Shown: positions 8,774-16,881 of the stretch, piece by piece
Layout: every line of letters begins with the position of its first letter
How positions within the stretch are numbered: position 1 is the stretch's first letter
Assembly: GCA_947483555.1 (NCBI GenBank)
Contig: CANKMW010000094.1
Location: 1-35,155, forward strand
Length of the DNA: 35,155 nt
Direction: 5' to 3'
From: Myxococcales bacterium
GTDB taxonomy: Bacteria > Myxococcota_A > Polyangia > Haliangiales > Haliangiaceae
The notes under the pieces: model-generated
Databases searched by the model: none
Seen by the model: the letters and a program-made list of their open reading frames with translations, nothing else
Told to the model about the DNA's origin: nothing
Position numbers and translations under genes: made by a program

Positions 8774-9718
8774 TCAGTACGCTCCCCGCACCACCACGCC
8801 GACCTGGTCGGGATCGACCACGGGCACGATCGCCACGCTGTGGTCGGCGCGCGAACGGCCGATCAGGTACAGCGTGACGCCGCCGATCAGCAACACCCCG
8901 CCGGCGGCGGTCGCGATCAGGTGGATCTGCTCGGCCTGCTTCCCGGAGTCGTCCTTGCGTGGATCGTAGGTCGCGCCCGGGGTCGACAGCTCGTCGGCCA
9001 GGGTCTGGGCGCGGAGCGCGAACGGGATCCCGGCGCCGATCGCGGCGACGCCGAGCACGCCGCTGGTCAGGCCGACCAGGCGCAGGCCCCGACCGCCGCC
9101 GCGCCTCACGGGCTCCTCGACGTCATCGCGACCGTCGTCGATCGGCGCCACCCGTCGGTCGTCGGCAGGTCGCTGGCCCTCCTCGCTGCCGCCGCCCGCG
9201 GTCAGCGGTCGCGCCGCCTCGGCCTGGCGCGCCGCCTCGACCTGGCGCGCCACCTCGGCCTGGCGCGCCGCCTCGGCCTGGCGCGCCGCCTCGGCCTGGC
9301 GCGCCTCCGCGGCCGCCTTCGCCTTCCTGGCCTCGCCGTCGTCGAGCACGAGCTGGCCCTCGAGCGCCGTGATGAACTCGCGCGCCGTCCTGGCCTTGGG
9401 CCCCTTGGGCGCATCGGCGAGGTAGCGGCGGTAGTGGTCGAGCGCCGGCGCGGTGCGGCCGGCGAGGCGATGGGCCTGGGCCATGTTGAAGACCAGGATC
9501 GGATGTGGCACCAGCTCGTACGCCTTGGCGTACATGGCGATCGCGGTGTCGTGGTCGCCGCGCTCCTGCGCCGCCAGGCCGGCGTCGACGTAGGCCTTGG
9601 CCGCCTTCTGCTTGTCCTTGTTCGCCGGCTGCGCCGCCGCCGGCGCGACCGTCGCGATGGCACCCGCCAGCGCTGCCGCTGCCGAGATCGAGAACGCGAG
9701 CACGGTCGATCGCACCAT
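8774..9718 (-). CDS. Exported TPR protein with Ala/Arg-rich coil and two C-terminal membrane segments
   Basis: 314 aa from the ATG at 9718, which has an AGGAG site 4 bases upstream and a clean signal peptide (MVRSTVLAFSISAAAALAG, cut near AAAQ30). An upstream in-frame start exists but would add a non-signal-like leader. TPR-like helices span about 36-110 (AYVDAGLAAQERGDHDTAIA, FNMAQAHRLAGR). A repeated AEAARQ coil (about 125-165) follows, then hydrophobic segments LVGLTSGVLGVAAIGAG and AAGGVLLIGGVTLYLIG. This layout is very common in myxobacterial periplasmic or envelope proteins of unknown role. It heads a two-gene operon with the Cys-rich lipoprotein. Confidence 0.82.
   Translation of the reverse strand: MVRSTVLAFSISAAAALAGAIATVAPAAAQPANKDKQKAAKAYVDAGLAAQERGDHDTAIAMYAKAYELVPHPILVFNMAQAHRLAGRTAPALDHYRRYLADAPKGPKARTAREFITALEGQLVLDDGEARKAKAAAEARQAEAARQAEAARQAEVARQVEAARQAEAARPLTAGGGSEEGQRPADDRRVAPIDDGRDDVEEPVRRGGGRGLRLVGLTSGVLGVAAIGAGIPFALRAQTLADELSTPGATYDPRKDDSGKQAEQIHLIATAAGGVLLIGGVTLYLIGRSRADHSVAIVPVVDPDQVGVVVRGAY
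9209..9310 (-). repeat. In-gene repeat encoding AEAARQ heptad-like units
   Basis: A unit of about 18 bases (CCTCGGCCTGGCGCGCCG on the plus strand) recurs about five to six times within the TPR gene. It encodes AEAARQ/VEAARQ units expected to form a charged single helix or coiled coil. Near-identity of copies suggests slippage and likely length variation between strains. Confidence 0.7.
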
Positions 9719-9829
9719 GGGACTCCTGCCTCGGCAGGGTACCACCCCACGGTCAGCCGGACCGCCGGTCGTCACCGACAGGCGCGGTAGGCGGCTTCCT
9801 TGGTGCCGAACTCCTGCTCGCTGACCGTG

Positions 9830-10435
9830 TTAGCTGTCGCCACGGATCGTGAACTTGCGAACCGTGTAGCCCGAGCTGCCCTCGAGCCACACGAACAGCT
9901 TCTTGGCCTTCTTGAGCGCCCCGATGGTGTCGACCCAGGTGCCGCACCCGGCGGCCAGGAACCCGGTGTTGTCGGGCATCCCGTAGCTGACGAACAGCTC
10001 GAGCCGCTTGCCCTTGATCCCGGCCTTCTTGTAGACGGCGATGATCGCGTCCTGCTTGGCCTTCGCGAGGGCCTTGATGTCGCCGACCCGCTGGCCGGCG
10101 AAGTCGATCGCCGGCTGGCAGTACTTCGCCTTGGCGGCGCCCAGCTCGATGGCCGGCAATCCGTAGCGCGACGACTCGATCTTGTCGGAAGCAGCGATCC
10201 CGAACGCCAGCGCGGCATCGACCCGCTTCGCGCACTCGGCGCCGGTGATCCCGACGTGGGTCGCCTCGGCCTCGTACTGGCCCTCGACCGCCCGCTTCAT
10301 CTGGCCCAGGGTCTGGAAGCCCTCGACCACCGCCGCCTCGGCGTGCTCGAGGATGTACGTCCGCTGGTAGCGTTCGCACAGCTGCTCGACGTCGGCGTGG
10401 GCCGACTTGAACCAGAACGCCTGGCTGGAATAGCA
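9830..10435 (-). pseudogene. 5'-truncated hypothetical gene abutting an IS remnant
   Basis: The longest stretch with a start codon (GTG at 10330) gives 166 aa (VEGFQTLGQMKRAVEGQYEA ... KFTIRGDS). Protein-like sequence continues in frame upstream without any start as SSQAFWFKSAHADVEQLC and ERYQRTYILEHAEAA, up to about 10435. There it meets transposase-derived sequence, so the gene seems to have lost its 5' end. Downstream, a different frame reads NTVSEQEFGTKEAAYRACR to a stop at 9772, hinting at a frameshift near the 3' end as well. No family recognised. Confidence 0.55.
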
Positions 10436-10439
10436 AACC

Positions 10440-10655
10440 CGCGGGGGAGCGCGCCGGGCCAGGCGTCGAGCTGCGGGGCCGCCCGCGCCGGGCCAGCGCG
10501 GGCGGCTCGATGGGAAGGCCCAGGTGGACCAGGATCGCCTCGATCACGACGGGGCGGTGGTCGCGGCCAGCACGCGCATCCCGCCGGTGCAGCGGGGGCA
10601 CCCCAGGACGTCGTCGCGGAACACGCGACGGAAGATCTCCGCCCACGTTGAATGT
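10440..10655 (-). pseudogene. Remnant of an IS91-type transposase C-terminus
   Basis: The minus strand reads TWAEIFRRVFRDDVLGCPRC, then TGGMRVLAATTAP, then after a frameshift VIEAILVHLGLPIEPPALAR. This is the recognisable C-terminal zinc-ribbon region of IS91-family transposases (WAELLRRVF...CPRCGGRMR...AILEHLGLP in general form). Only about 70 codons survive, with at least one frameshift at about 10546. It abuts the truncated gene on its left and the promoter of the kinase gene on its right. Identification is from recollection of the family motif, not a search. Confidence 0.65.
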
Positions 10656-10663
10656 GGCTGATG

Positions 10664-10702
10664 TCTGGATGTCTCCAGATGCGCTGCGCAGGGTGGTAGC
10701 GT
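10664..10702 (+). promoter_or_regulatory. Probable promoter and dyad before the 889-aa kinase
   Basis: The inverted repeat TCTGGA-TGTC-TCCAGA (10664-10679) is followed 17 bases later by the -10-like TAGCGT (10697-10702), which ends 7 bases before the ATG at 10710. The right arm occupies the -35 position. No ribosome site is present, so the transcript may be leaderless. The dyad could bind a regulator, or be an IS end. Confidence 0.4.
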
Positions 10703-10709
10703 CGAGCGG

Positions 10710-13379
10710 ATGGCTCCGGATGCCGGGGACGACGACACGTGGACCGCGACGCCGTCGGAGGTGGCGACCGGGCGCGCGCCCGGCGGCGCGGTGCCGGCGC
10801 CGATCGGTGAGCTGGGTCCGGGCACCCGGGTCGGCCGCCACGTTCTCGAGGCGCTGCTCGGCCTCGGCGGCATGGGCATCGTCTACCGCGCCCGCGATCC
10901 GCAGCTCGACCGCGCGGTGGCGGTGAAGGTGGTGCGCAGCTCGAGCAGCACGGCGCGGCTCCTGCGCGAGGCCCAGGCCATGGCCAGGCTGCGGCATCCC
11001 AACGTGATCCCGATCTTCGACGTCGGCACCCTCGGTGACGACGTCTTCGTGGTGATGCCGTTGCTCGAGGGCGGCACCCTCGGCGCCTGGCTGCGCGACC
11101 AGCCGCGATCGTGGATGGCGACGCTCGATCACTTCGTCGCCGCCGGCCGCGGGCTCGCCGCCGCGCACGCCGCCGGCATGGTTCATCGCGACTTCAAGCC
11201 CGACAACGTCCTGCTCGGCGGCGATGGCGAGATCCAGGTCGCCGACTTCGGGCTGGCGCGGCTCGATCGCGATCTGTCGGGACCACCGTCGGGCCCGCCG
11301 TCGGGCGAGTCGCCGGCGGCGCCGGTCACGCTCGACCTCACCCGCACCGGCGACCTGCTCGGTACCCCGGCGTACATGGCACCCGAGCAGCTGCGCGGCG
11401 AGGTCAGCGACGGGCGCGGCGACCAGTTCAGCTTCTGCGTCGCGCTGTGGGAGGGCCTGTTCGGGGCGCGGCCGTTCTCACCGGGCGGCGTCGGCGGCCC
11501 GGCCGCGTTGACCGCCTTGCTCGAGGCGATCGACGCTGGACGACTCACGACGCCGGCGCCGGGCCGCGAGGCCCCGGCGTGGCTGCGCGCCATCGTCCTG
11601 CGCGGCCTGCGCGCCCGGCCCGCCGAGCGCTGGCCGTCGATGACGGCGCTACTCGACGCGATCGCGGCCCATCGCGGCGGCCGCCGCGGTCGCACCGTCA
11701 TCAGCGTCGCCGTCGCTGCCGCGGTGGTCGCCGGTGTGGTGGCGGCGCTCGTCGAGCTGCGCGGCGGCGACAGGCCGCGCGGGTCGGTTGCCTCCGAGGT
11801 GGCGCCGGCGCCGGTCGTGGTGAGCTATCGGCGGGAACGCATCACGCAACGCGGTGACGTGTTTCTCGCCAGACTGTCGCCGGATGGCACCAGGCTCGCG
11901 CTGGCCGGCTCGGACGGGATCATCATGCGCTCCGTGGAGCCAGGTGGGGGCGACGAGACCCTGGTCGCGCTCGACGATGGCAGCCCGGTGATGGCGCTGT
12001 CGTGGTCGCCACGCGGCGATCGGCTGGCGGTGGCCTACGGCGCGGGGGCGCACCGCCGGAGCGACGGCAACGTCGAGATCATCGACGTGCGGTCGCGGAC
12101 CGTCGAGCGACTGTCGCTGCACGCCAACACGCTGGCGTTCGCCTCGGACACGACCCTCGCCACCGCGCGTGTCAGCAGGCGGGCGGTGCAGGTGTCCACG
12201 CTCCCGTCGCTGCGGGTGGTCTCGGAGTGCGCGATCCCCGGCCGCTTCGCGTGGCTCACCACCCTGGACCTGGTCGATGGCGGTGACGCGATGCTGATCG
12301 GCATCGTCGACATGGAGCGGCGCCCCGCGATCCAGGTCGTGGGGCGGGACTGCAAGCCCGGCGCCCTCATCGCCAGGACCGGCGGGATCGACTCGCACGC
12401 CGTGTCGAGTGACGGTCGGTCGGTCTGGGTCCGCGACGAGGGGACCGGGTCGAACCAGATCGTCGAGCTGGGGTTCGACGGGGTCGAAGTGTCGCGCGCC
12501 AAGCTCGGCGGTGGCGAGGACCTCCAACTGGTCGGTGAACACCAGGGTCGACACTTCCACATCATGCGCTCGACCCGGGCCACGGTGGAGACCGTGACGG
12601 CGGCAGGCGCGCGCCAGGTGGCGCTGTCGAGTGACTCGGACCTGAGGGTCGACGTGACTGCTGACGGATCCGCGGTGGCGTGGATCGAACGACCCGACCG
12701 CGGCGCGGGCGCGCTGCGGATCGCCAGCCTCGATCGCATCGCCGAGCGAAGCCCTCCGATCATGACCGGAGCGGTGGAGTTGGCGTGGTCGCCCGACGGT
12801 CGACGCCTGGCGGTGGCGGTCGACGACGAGCAGGGCGTGGGGCTGGTGGTCGTCGACCGAGCCGGCGCCGCCACGACCCGCTGGCCGCGCGGCGACCTCG
12901 GCGCGCGCAACCGACCGGTTTGGCTCGACCAGCACCGCATCGCGGCCGAGACGTCCGATTACCGCCGGCTGGCGTGGCTCGACGCCGATACCGGCGCTGC
13001 CGGACAGTTCGTCGAGCCCGCGTTCGAGTCGGTGTTCGCACCTCGAAGATCGCCACGAGATGGAACCATCGCCTTCCTCGGGAACCCTGTGGGTGGTGGC
13101 TTCGGCGTGTGGACGATGCAGCCGGGCGCGAGTCCGGTTCGCGTCGGCGCCAGCAGCGACGCCACACCGATCTGGTCGCCGGCGGGACAGCTCCTGACCT
13201 ACCACGGGCTGACCGGCGTCATCTCGCGGGTCCGCGACACCGGTCAGCGAGTGGAGATGCAACGCGTGGCGCTGTTGCCGCAGCAGATGCTGACCGCGGT
13301 GCTGCCGCTCCCCGATGGTGACCTCCTGCTCGTGCTGTCGCGCTGGCACGGCGACGTCACGGTCTCGATCCCCGACTGA
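10710..13379 (+). CDS. Membrane Ser/Thr protein kinase with C-terminal beta-propeller
   Basis: 889 aa. The kinase domain spans about 43-315: glycine loop GLGGMGIVYRA, catalytic lysine K73 (VAVKVV), HRDFKPDN loop with D161, and DFG at D179. GTPAYMAPEQL marks the activation-segment end. All key residues are present, so it should be active. A single transmembrane helix (about 331-350, VISVAVAAAVVAGVVAALVE) separates it from an extracytoplasmic half. That half has recurring SPDGTRLALAG, SWSPRGDRLAVAYG and AWSPDGRRLAVAVDD units, typical of WD40/TolB-like propeller blades, probably a sensor or protein-binding part. It stands alone, with decayed gene fragments on both sides. Partner and signal unknown. 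Confidence 0.92.
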   Translation: MAPDAGDDDTWTATPSEVATGRAPGGAVPAPIGELGPGTRVGRHVLEALLGLGGMGIVYRARDPQLDRAVAVKVVRSSSSTARLLREAQAMARLRHPNVIPIFDVGTLGDDVFVVMPLLEGGTLGAWLRDQPRSWMATLDHFVAAGRGLAAAHAAGMVHRDFKPDNVLLGGDGEIQVADFGLARLDRDLSGPPSGPPSGESPAAPVTLDLTRTGDLLGTPAYMAPEQLRGEVSDGRGDQFSFCVALWEGLFGARPFSPGGVGGPAALTALLEAIDAGRLTTPAPGREAPAWLRAIVLRGLRARPAERWPSMTALLDAIAAHRGGRRGRTVISVAVAAAVVAGVVAALVELRGGDRPRGSVASEVAPAPVVVSYRRERITQRGDVFLARLSPDGTRLALAGSDGIIMRSVEPGGGDETLVALDDGSPVMALSWSPRGDRLAVAYGAGAHRRSDGNVEIIDVRSRTVERLSLHANTLAFASDTTLATARVSRRAVQVSTLPSLRVVSECAIPGRFAWLTTLDLVDGGDAMLIGIVDMERRPAIQVVGRDCKPGALIARTGGIDSHAVSSDGRSVWVRDEGTGSNQIVELGFDGVEVSRAKLGGGEDLQLVGEHQGRHFHIMRSTRATVETVTAAGARQVALSSDSDLRVDVTADGSAVAWIERPDRGAGALRIASLDRIAERSPPIMTGAVELAWSPDGRRLAVAVDDEQGVGLVVVDRAGAATTRWPRGDLGARNRPVWLDQHRIAAETSDYRRLAWLDADTGAAGQFVEPAFESVFAPRRSPRDGTIAFLGNPVGGGFGVWTMQPGASPVRVGASSDATPIWSPAGQLLTYHGLTGVISRVRDTGQRVEMQRVALLPQQMLTAVLPLPDGDLLLVLSRWHGDVTVSIPD

Positions 13380-13384
13380 CCTCG

Positions 13385-13560
13385 TCATGCCCGAGGAGCC
13401 CGCCGGCGTCAACGACGAAAGCGGCGTCGACGGCAACCCGCCGACCGCGTCGTAGATGTACACCGCGCCGGCGTCGTCACCGGTCGTGGCGCCGACGATC
13501 ATGTCGTCGCGTATCTTGTTCCGCACCATCGCCTTCGCGATGATGATCAAGAGCCGTGCG
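13385..13560 (-). pseudogene. Fragment of an FG-GAP repeat protein
   Basis: The minus strand reads IRDDMIVGATTGDDAGAVYI followed by YDAVGGLPSTPLSSLTPAG. This matches one FG-GAP (integrin-alpha-like propeller) repeat as found in large myxobacterial surface proteins: a DD.IVGA calcium loop, then GAVY and GLP. No start, signal or neighbouring repeats remain. Hence a gene fragment only. Confidence 0.5.
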
Positions 13561-13683
13561 GTCGGTACGTGGCCTCGCCGGCGCGTCCACCGGCCGCGCG
13601 GCGCCCTCCCGAGTTCGTCGGCATGGCCGTCGTGCGGGCAGGGCGCACAGCAAGCGGCGGCCGGCGCCGACTCGGATCCGGTC

Positions 13684-13935
13684 TCAGGTACCGCGGCGCG
13701 CGCGCCGCAGGGTCTTGCGCACCTCCTCCACTTCGCCGGGATCGCCGTCACCGGCGAGCAGCACGGCGAGCGCGTTCTCGGCTGCGCGGACGGCCTCGCG
13801 AGGGCGACGCAGCGCGAGCAGCGTGCGGGCGCGGCCGTGCGATGGACCAGGCCCTGTCGTGCGCGGCGGCCAGGCCGCGGCCGACCTGGACGAACAGGGC
13901 GGTCACCTCGCGCCAGGTCGACGGTCGGGGCTGGA
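13684..13935 (-). pseudogene. Fused fragments of a kinase/TPR gene
   Basis: The minus strand reads TWREVTALFVQVGRGLAAAH, like the helix just before the HRD loop of myxobacterial Ser/Thr kinases (compare GRGLAAAHAAGMVHRDFKPDN in the intact kinase at 11145-11210). After a frame change it reads RARTLLALRRPREAVRAAEN and continues to RKTLRRARRGT with a stop at 13684, like the last TPR units of such proteins. The middle of the gene appears deleted. Support is motif resemblance only. Confidence 0.4.
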
Positions 13936-13983
13936 GCCGAGCGGCCGCCGGGCACCGATCCGGCGGCCGCGGCGCCGGTCCGT

Positions 13984-14136
13984 CCCGCCGGCGACGACGA
14001 GCGCGCCCGCATCGTCGCCGCGCTCGCGGCATGCGTCGGCAATCAGACCCGCGCCGCCAAGCTGCTCGGCGTGTCGCGGGCCACCCTGGCGACCCGGGTC
14101 GTCGTCCACGGCATTCCGCGCCCGCGCTCCCGCTGA
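13984..14136 (+). pseudogene. C-terminal Fis-type HTH fragment of a sigma-54 activator
   Basis: The last 50 codons before the TGA at 14136 read DDERARIVAALAACVGNQ, then TRAAKLLGVSRATLATRVVV and HGIPRPRSR. This is the DNA-binding tail of NtrC-like enhancer-binding proteins (typically IVAALEACGGNQTRAA..LG.SR.TL). The AAA+ and sensory domains that should precede it are absent; upstream sequence is low-complexity and unrelated. The gene's end and the hairpin after it survive while its body is lost. Confidence 0.55.
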
Positions 14137-14151
14137 CCGGGCGACCGGTCA
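14134..14151 (+). terminator. Hairpin beginning in the stop codon of the Fis fragment
   Basis: TGACCGG (14134-14140), loop GCGA, then CCGGTCA (14145-14151): a perfect 7-base stem starting with the TGA stop. Further GC dyads follow to about 14175. The element closely matches 6561-6577 (CGCTGACCGGCGACCGGTC). It lies between convergent reading directions, the TetR gene ending at 14181 on the minus strand. Confidence 0.45.
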
Positions 14152-14180
14152 CCTGGCCGGCCGATCAACCCCGCGGCCGG

Positions 14181-14798
14181 TCAACGTGCCGGCGTGCGCG
14201 CCGCCGGCCCCGCGATGCCGTGGAACAGGAGCTCGAGCGTGGTCTCGATCCGCGCCGCCCCGGACGCCGGCAGGCCGGGCAGCGGCAGGTCGCCGAGCAC
14301 GAGCTGCGACAGCACCACGACCACGGCGGCGTTGAACATGATCATCGACGGCGGCGCGCCCGGTTCGACCTCGCCGGCCGCCTGGGCGCGGGTCACCGCC
14401 TGCAGCACGAGCGGGATGTGGCCGCGCCGGAAGCGCTCGAACAACCGCTGCCGCCGCGCCGCGCACCCGAGCGCGTCGCGCAGCGCCAGCCGCACGACCC
14501 GGCGGTCGCCGTCGGCCAGCGACGCGACGTGGGTGGCCATCCGCCGCAGCTGTGCGCGCAGCGGCCCGGGCCCGGCCAGGATCCCGGCCACGTCGGTGAC
14601 CAAGCGCTGGTAGACCTCCTCGATCACCGCGTCCCAGAGGTCATCCTTGGTCGGGAAGTAGTAGTAGATCATCCCGATCGTGGTCCGGGCCGCGCGGGCG
14701 ATCGCGCGCAGGGACGAGCCGTCGAAGCCGCGGGCGTCGAAGATGTCGCGGGCCGCCACCAGCACGCGCGCGCGCAGATCTGTCGCCGGGCGCGCCAT
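14181..14798 (-). CDS. TetR/AcrR-family transcriptional regulator
   Basis: 205 aa. The N-terminal TetR helix-turn-helix is clear: ARVLVAARDIFDARGFDGSS followed by LRAIARAARTTIGMIYYYFPTKDDL (about 10-54). The remainder is the helical ligand-binding and dimer domain, with a hydrophobic stretch MIMFNAAVVVVLSQLVLG. Its ATG overlaps the TGA of the ABC permease gene, so it is the last gene of the efflux operon. By analogy with similar operons it probably represses its own operon in the absence of a toxic ligand. Target site unknown; the candidate is the repeat pair at 17845-17865. Confidence 0.9.
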   Translation of the reverse strand: MARPATDLRARVLVAARDIFDARGFDGSSLRAIARAARTTIGMIYYYFPTKDDLWDAVIEEVYQRLVTDVAGILAGPGPLRAQLRRMATHVASLADGDRRVVRLALRDALGCAARRQRLFERFRRGHIPLVLQAVTRAQAAGEVEPGAPPSMIMFNAAVVVVLSQLVLGDLPLPGLPASGAARIETTLELLFHGIAGPAARTPAR

Positions 14799-15919
14799 CA
14801 GCCCAGCTTCTTCCGGAAGCGGAGCGCCGACGCCAGCACCAGCACGCCACCGATCGCCGCCAGCCACGCGACCTCGGGGACCAGATCGGGCCAGGTCGCG
14901 CCCCGCAGCACGATGCCGCGGATGATGCGCAGGAAGTGGGTGAGCGGGATGGCCTGCCCCAGCGCCTGAGCGAAGGCCGGCATGCCCTCGAACGGGAACA
15001 TGAACCCCGACAGCAGCAGGTTGGGTAGCAGGAAGAAGAACGACATCTGCATCGCCTGCTGCTGGGTCCGCGCCAGGGTGGAGAAGAACAACCCGAGCGC
15101 GAGGCTGGCGGCGATGAACAGCGCCGCCAGCGCGTAGAGCAGGCCCCACGAGCCGACGAACGCGACGTCGAAGACCACGGCCCCGGCCACCAGGATGATC
15201 GTCATCTGGACGTAGCCGATCGCGAGGTAGGGGACGATCTTGCCGATGACCAGCTCGATCGATCGCACCGGCGAGACGATCAGCTGCTCGAGCGTGCCGC
15301 GCTCGCGCTCGCGCGCGATCCCCATCGCGGTGAACATGACCATGGTCATGGTCAGGATCACGCCGACCAGCCCGGGGACGATGTACACGGCGGTGCGAAG
15401 GTCGGGATTGTACCAGATCGACGACGACAGGGTCAGCGGCTCGGCGGCGCCGGCGCCGCCGCGCGCCCGCAGCTCCGCCGACCACGCGCTGACCACCGCG
15501 GCCGCGGTCTGGGTCGCGCTGGCCACCGTCTGCGCGTCGGCGCCGTCGACGATCAGCTGGACCTCGACCGGCCGACCGGCGGTCAGCCCGGCCGCGAAGC
15601 CGGCCGGCACCACCAGCGCGACCCGCGCGTCGCCGCTGCGGAAGGCCCGGGCGATCTCGGGATAGTCACGGACCTCGCCGACCAGGGTGTAGAACCCGGT
15701 CGCCTCGAGCCGGTGGGCCAGGTCGCGGCTGGCCGCCGACCGGTCGGCGTCCTGCACCACGGTCGGCATGTGCCGCACGTCGGTGTCGATGGCGTAGCCG
15801 AACAGGAGCAGCTGCATCAGCGGCAGCATCACCATCATGCCGATCGTCATGCGATCGCGGCGCAGCTGGATCAGCTCCTTGCGCGTGATCACCGCGATCC
15901 GCCCGATCGAGAACCTCAC
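14798..15919 (-). CDS. ABC-2 type transporter permease (YbhR/YbhS-like)
   Basis: A 373-aa membrane protein. An N-terminal helix (MMVMLPLMQLLLFGYAID) is followed by a large extracytoplasmic domain (about 50-180), then five further hydrophobic segments from VPGLVGVILTMTMVMFTA to LAAIGGVLVLASAL, the ABC-2 membrane layout. The amphipathic GIARERERGTLEQLIVSPVR coupling segment is characteristic. Translation starts at a GTG that overlaps the stop of the ATPase gene. It would form the membrane channel of an exporter with the adjacent ATPase and membrane-fusion lipoprotein, by analogy with YbhG-YbhF-YbhSR drug/cation efflux. Confidence 0.92.
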   Translation of the reverse strand: MRFSIGRIAVITRKELIQLRRDRMTIGMMVMLPLMQLLLFGYAIDTDVRHMPTVVQDADRSAASRDLAHRLEATGFYTLVGEVRDYPEIARAFRSGDARVALVVPAGFAAGLTAGRPVEVQLIVDGADAQTVASATQTAAAVVSAWSAELRARGGAGAAEPLTLSSSIWYNPDLRTAVYIVPGLVGVILTMTMVMFTAMGIARERERGTLEQLIVSPVRSIELVIGKIVPYLAIGYVQMTIILVAGAVVFDVAFVGSWGLLYALAALFIAASLALGLFFSTLARTQQQAMQMSFFFLLPNLLLSGFMFPFEGMPAFAQALGQAIPLTHFLRIIRGIVLRGATWPDLVPEVAWLAAIGGVLVLASALRFRKKLG

Positions 15920-16881
15920 GCCCGCGCCTCCTCACCGCGGACCATGGCGACGAACGCGTCCTCGACCGAGATCCGGGCCGGCGTCGCTGGCGCGCCGGGC
16001 GCGACCTGGGCGGCGATCGCGATCGGATCGGCGCCGGTCGTGACCACCCGGGCGAGGTGGCCGAAGGCCTCGACGCCCATCACGTCGGCGTGGGCGGCCA
16101 GCGCGTCCATCACCGCCGCCGGCGCGGTCGCACCGGCGAGGTCGAGGTCGGCGGCGCGCAGGCCCGAGCGCGCGACGATCTCGTCGGGGCGACCCTCGTC
16201 GAGCAGGCGGCCACCGAAGATGAAGGCGAGGCGGTGACAGCGCTCGGCCTCGTCCATGTAGTGCGTGGTGACGACGACGGTGGTGCCGGCGGCGGCGAGC
16301 CGGTGGATCTGGGCCCAGAACGCGCGCCGGCTGACCGGATCGACGCCCGCGGTCGGCTCGTCCAGGAACAGCAGCGGTGGCCGGTGGATCGTCGACGACG
16401 CCAGCGCGACCCGCTGCTTCCAGCCGCCCGACAGCGTGCCGGCGAGCTGACGCCGGCGCGGGCCGAGACCGGTCGCGGCCAGCACCTCCTCGATCCGCGC
16501 CCGGCGACCGCGCCGCGCCACGCCGTAGATGCCGGCGTAGAAGCTGAGGTTCTCCTCGACGGAGAGATCTTCGTAGAGGCTGAAGCGCTGGGTCATGTAC
16601 CCGATGCGCTCCTTGATGCGCTCGGGATCGCGGCGCACGTCGAAGCCGACCACCCGGCCGTCACCGCTGCTCGGATCGAGGATGCCGCACAGCATGCGGA
16701 TCAGGGTCGACTTGCCGGCGCCGTTGGGCCCGAGGACGCCGAAGATCTCGCCGCGCCGCACCCGCAGGTCGACGCCCTGTACCGCGACCAGCTCGCCGAA
16801 GCGCCGGGTCAGCCCGCGGGTCGAGATCACCAGCGCCGGATCGTCGAGCTCGCCGGCGGCCACCGCGGCGGCCGCGGTCAC
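15916..16881 (-). CDS. ABC transporter ATP-binding protein
   Basis: A 321-aa ATPase for the adjacent permease. Walker A GPNGAGKST is at 51-59, then signature LSGGWKQRVALA, Walker B LLFLDEPTAGVD and switch histidine THYMDEAE, all intact. A C-terminal extension of about 90 residues after the nucleotide-binding domain is usual for this exporter class. I chose the GTG at 16881 (VTAAAAVAAGELDD), which overlaps the TGA of the upstream membrane-fusion gene as GTGA. The frame remains open further upstream only as an antisense-like overlap. Confidence 0.92.
   Translation of the reverse strand: MTAAAAVAAGELDDPALVISTRGLTRRFGELVAVQGVDLRVRRGEIFGVLGPNGAGKSTLIRMLCGILDPSSGDGRVVGFDVRRDPERIKERIGYMTQRFSLYEDLSVEENLSFYAGIYGVARRGRRARIEEVLAATGLGPRRRQLAGTLSGGWKQRVALASSTIHRPPLLFLDEPTAGVDPVSRRAFWAQIHRLAAAGTTVVVTTHYMDEAERCHRLAFIFGGRLLDEGRPDEIVARSGLRAADLDLAGATAPAAVMDALAAHADVMGVEAFGHLARVVTTGADPIAIAAQVAPGAPATPARISVEDAFVAMVRGEEARA

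Noticed and set aside
9725..9738. CCTGCC-TC-GGCAGG palindrome before the TPR gene.
   Set aside because: The two-base centre is too short for a hairpin, and one dyad in GC-rich leader DNA is weak evidence for an operator.
11649..14042. A 797-codon open frame on the minus strand.
   Set aside because: Mostly antisense to the kinase gene. Only its far upstream part, an FG-GAP-like fragment at 13385-13560, looks protein-like and is listed separately.
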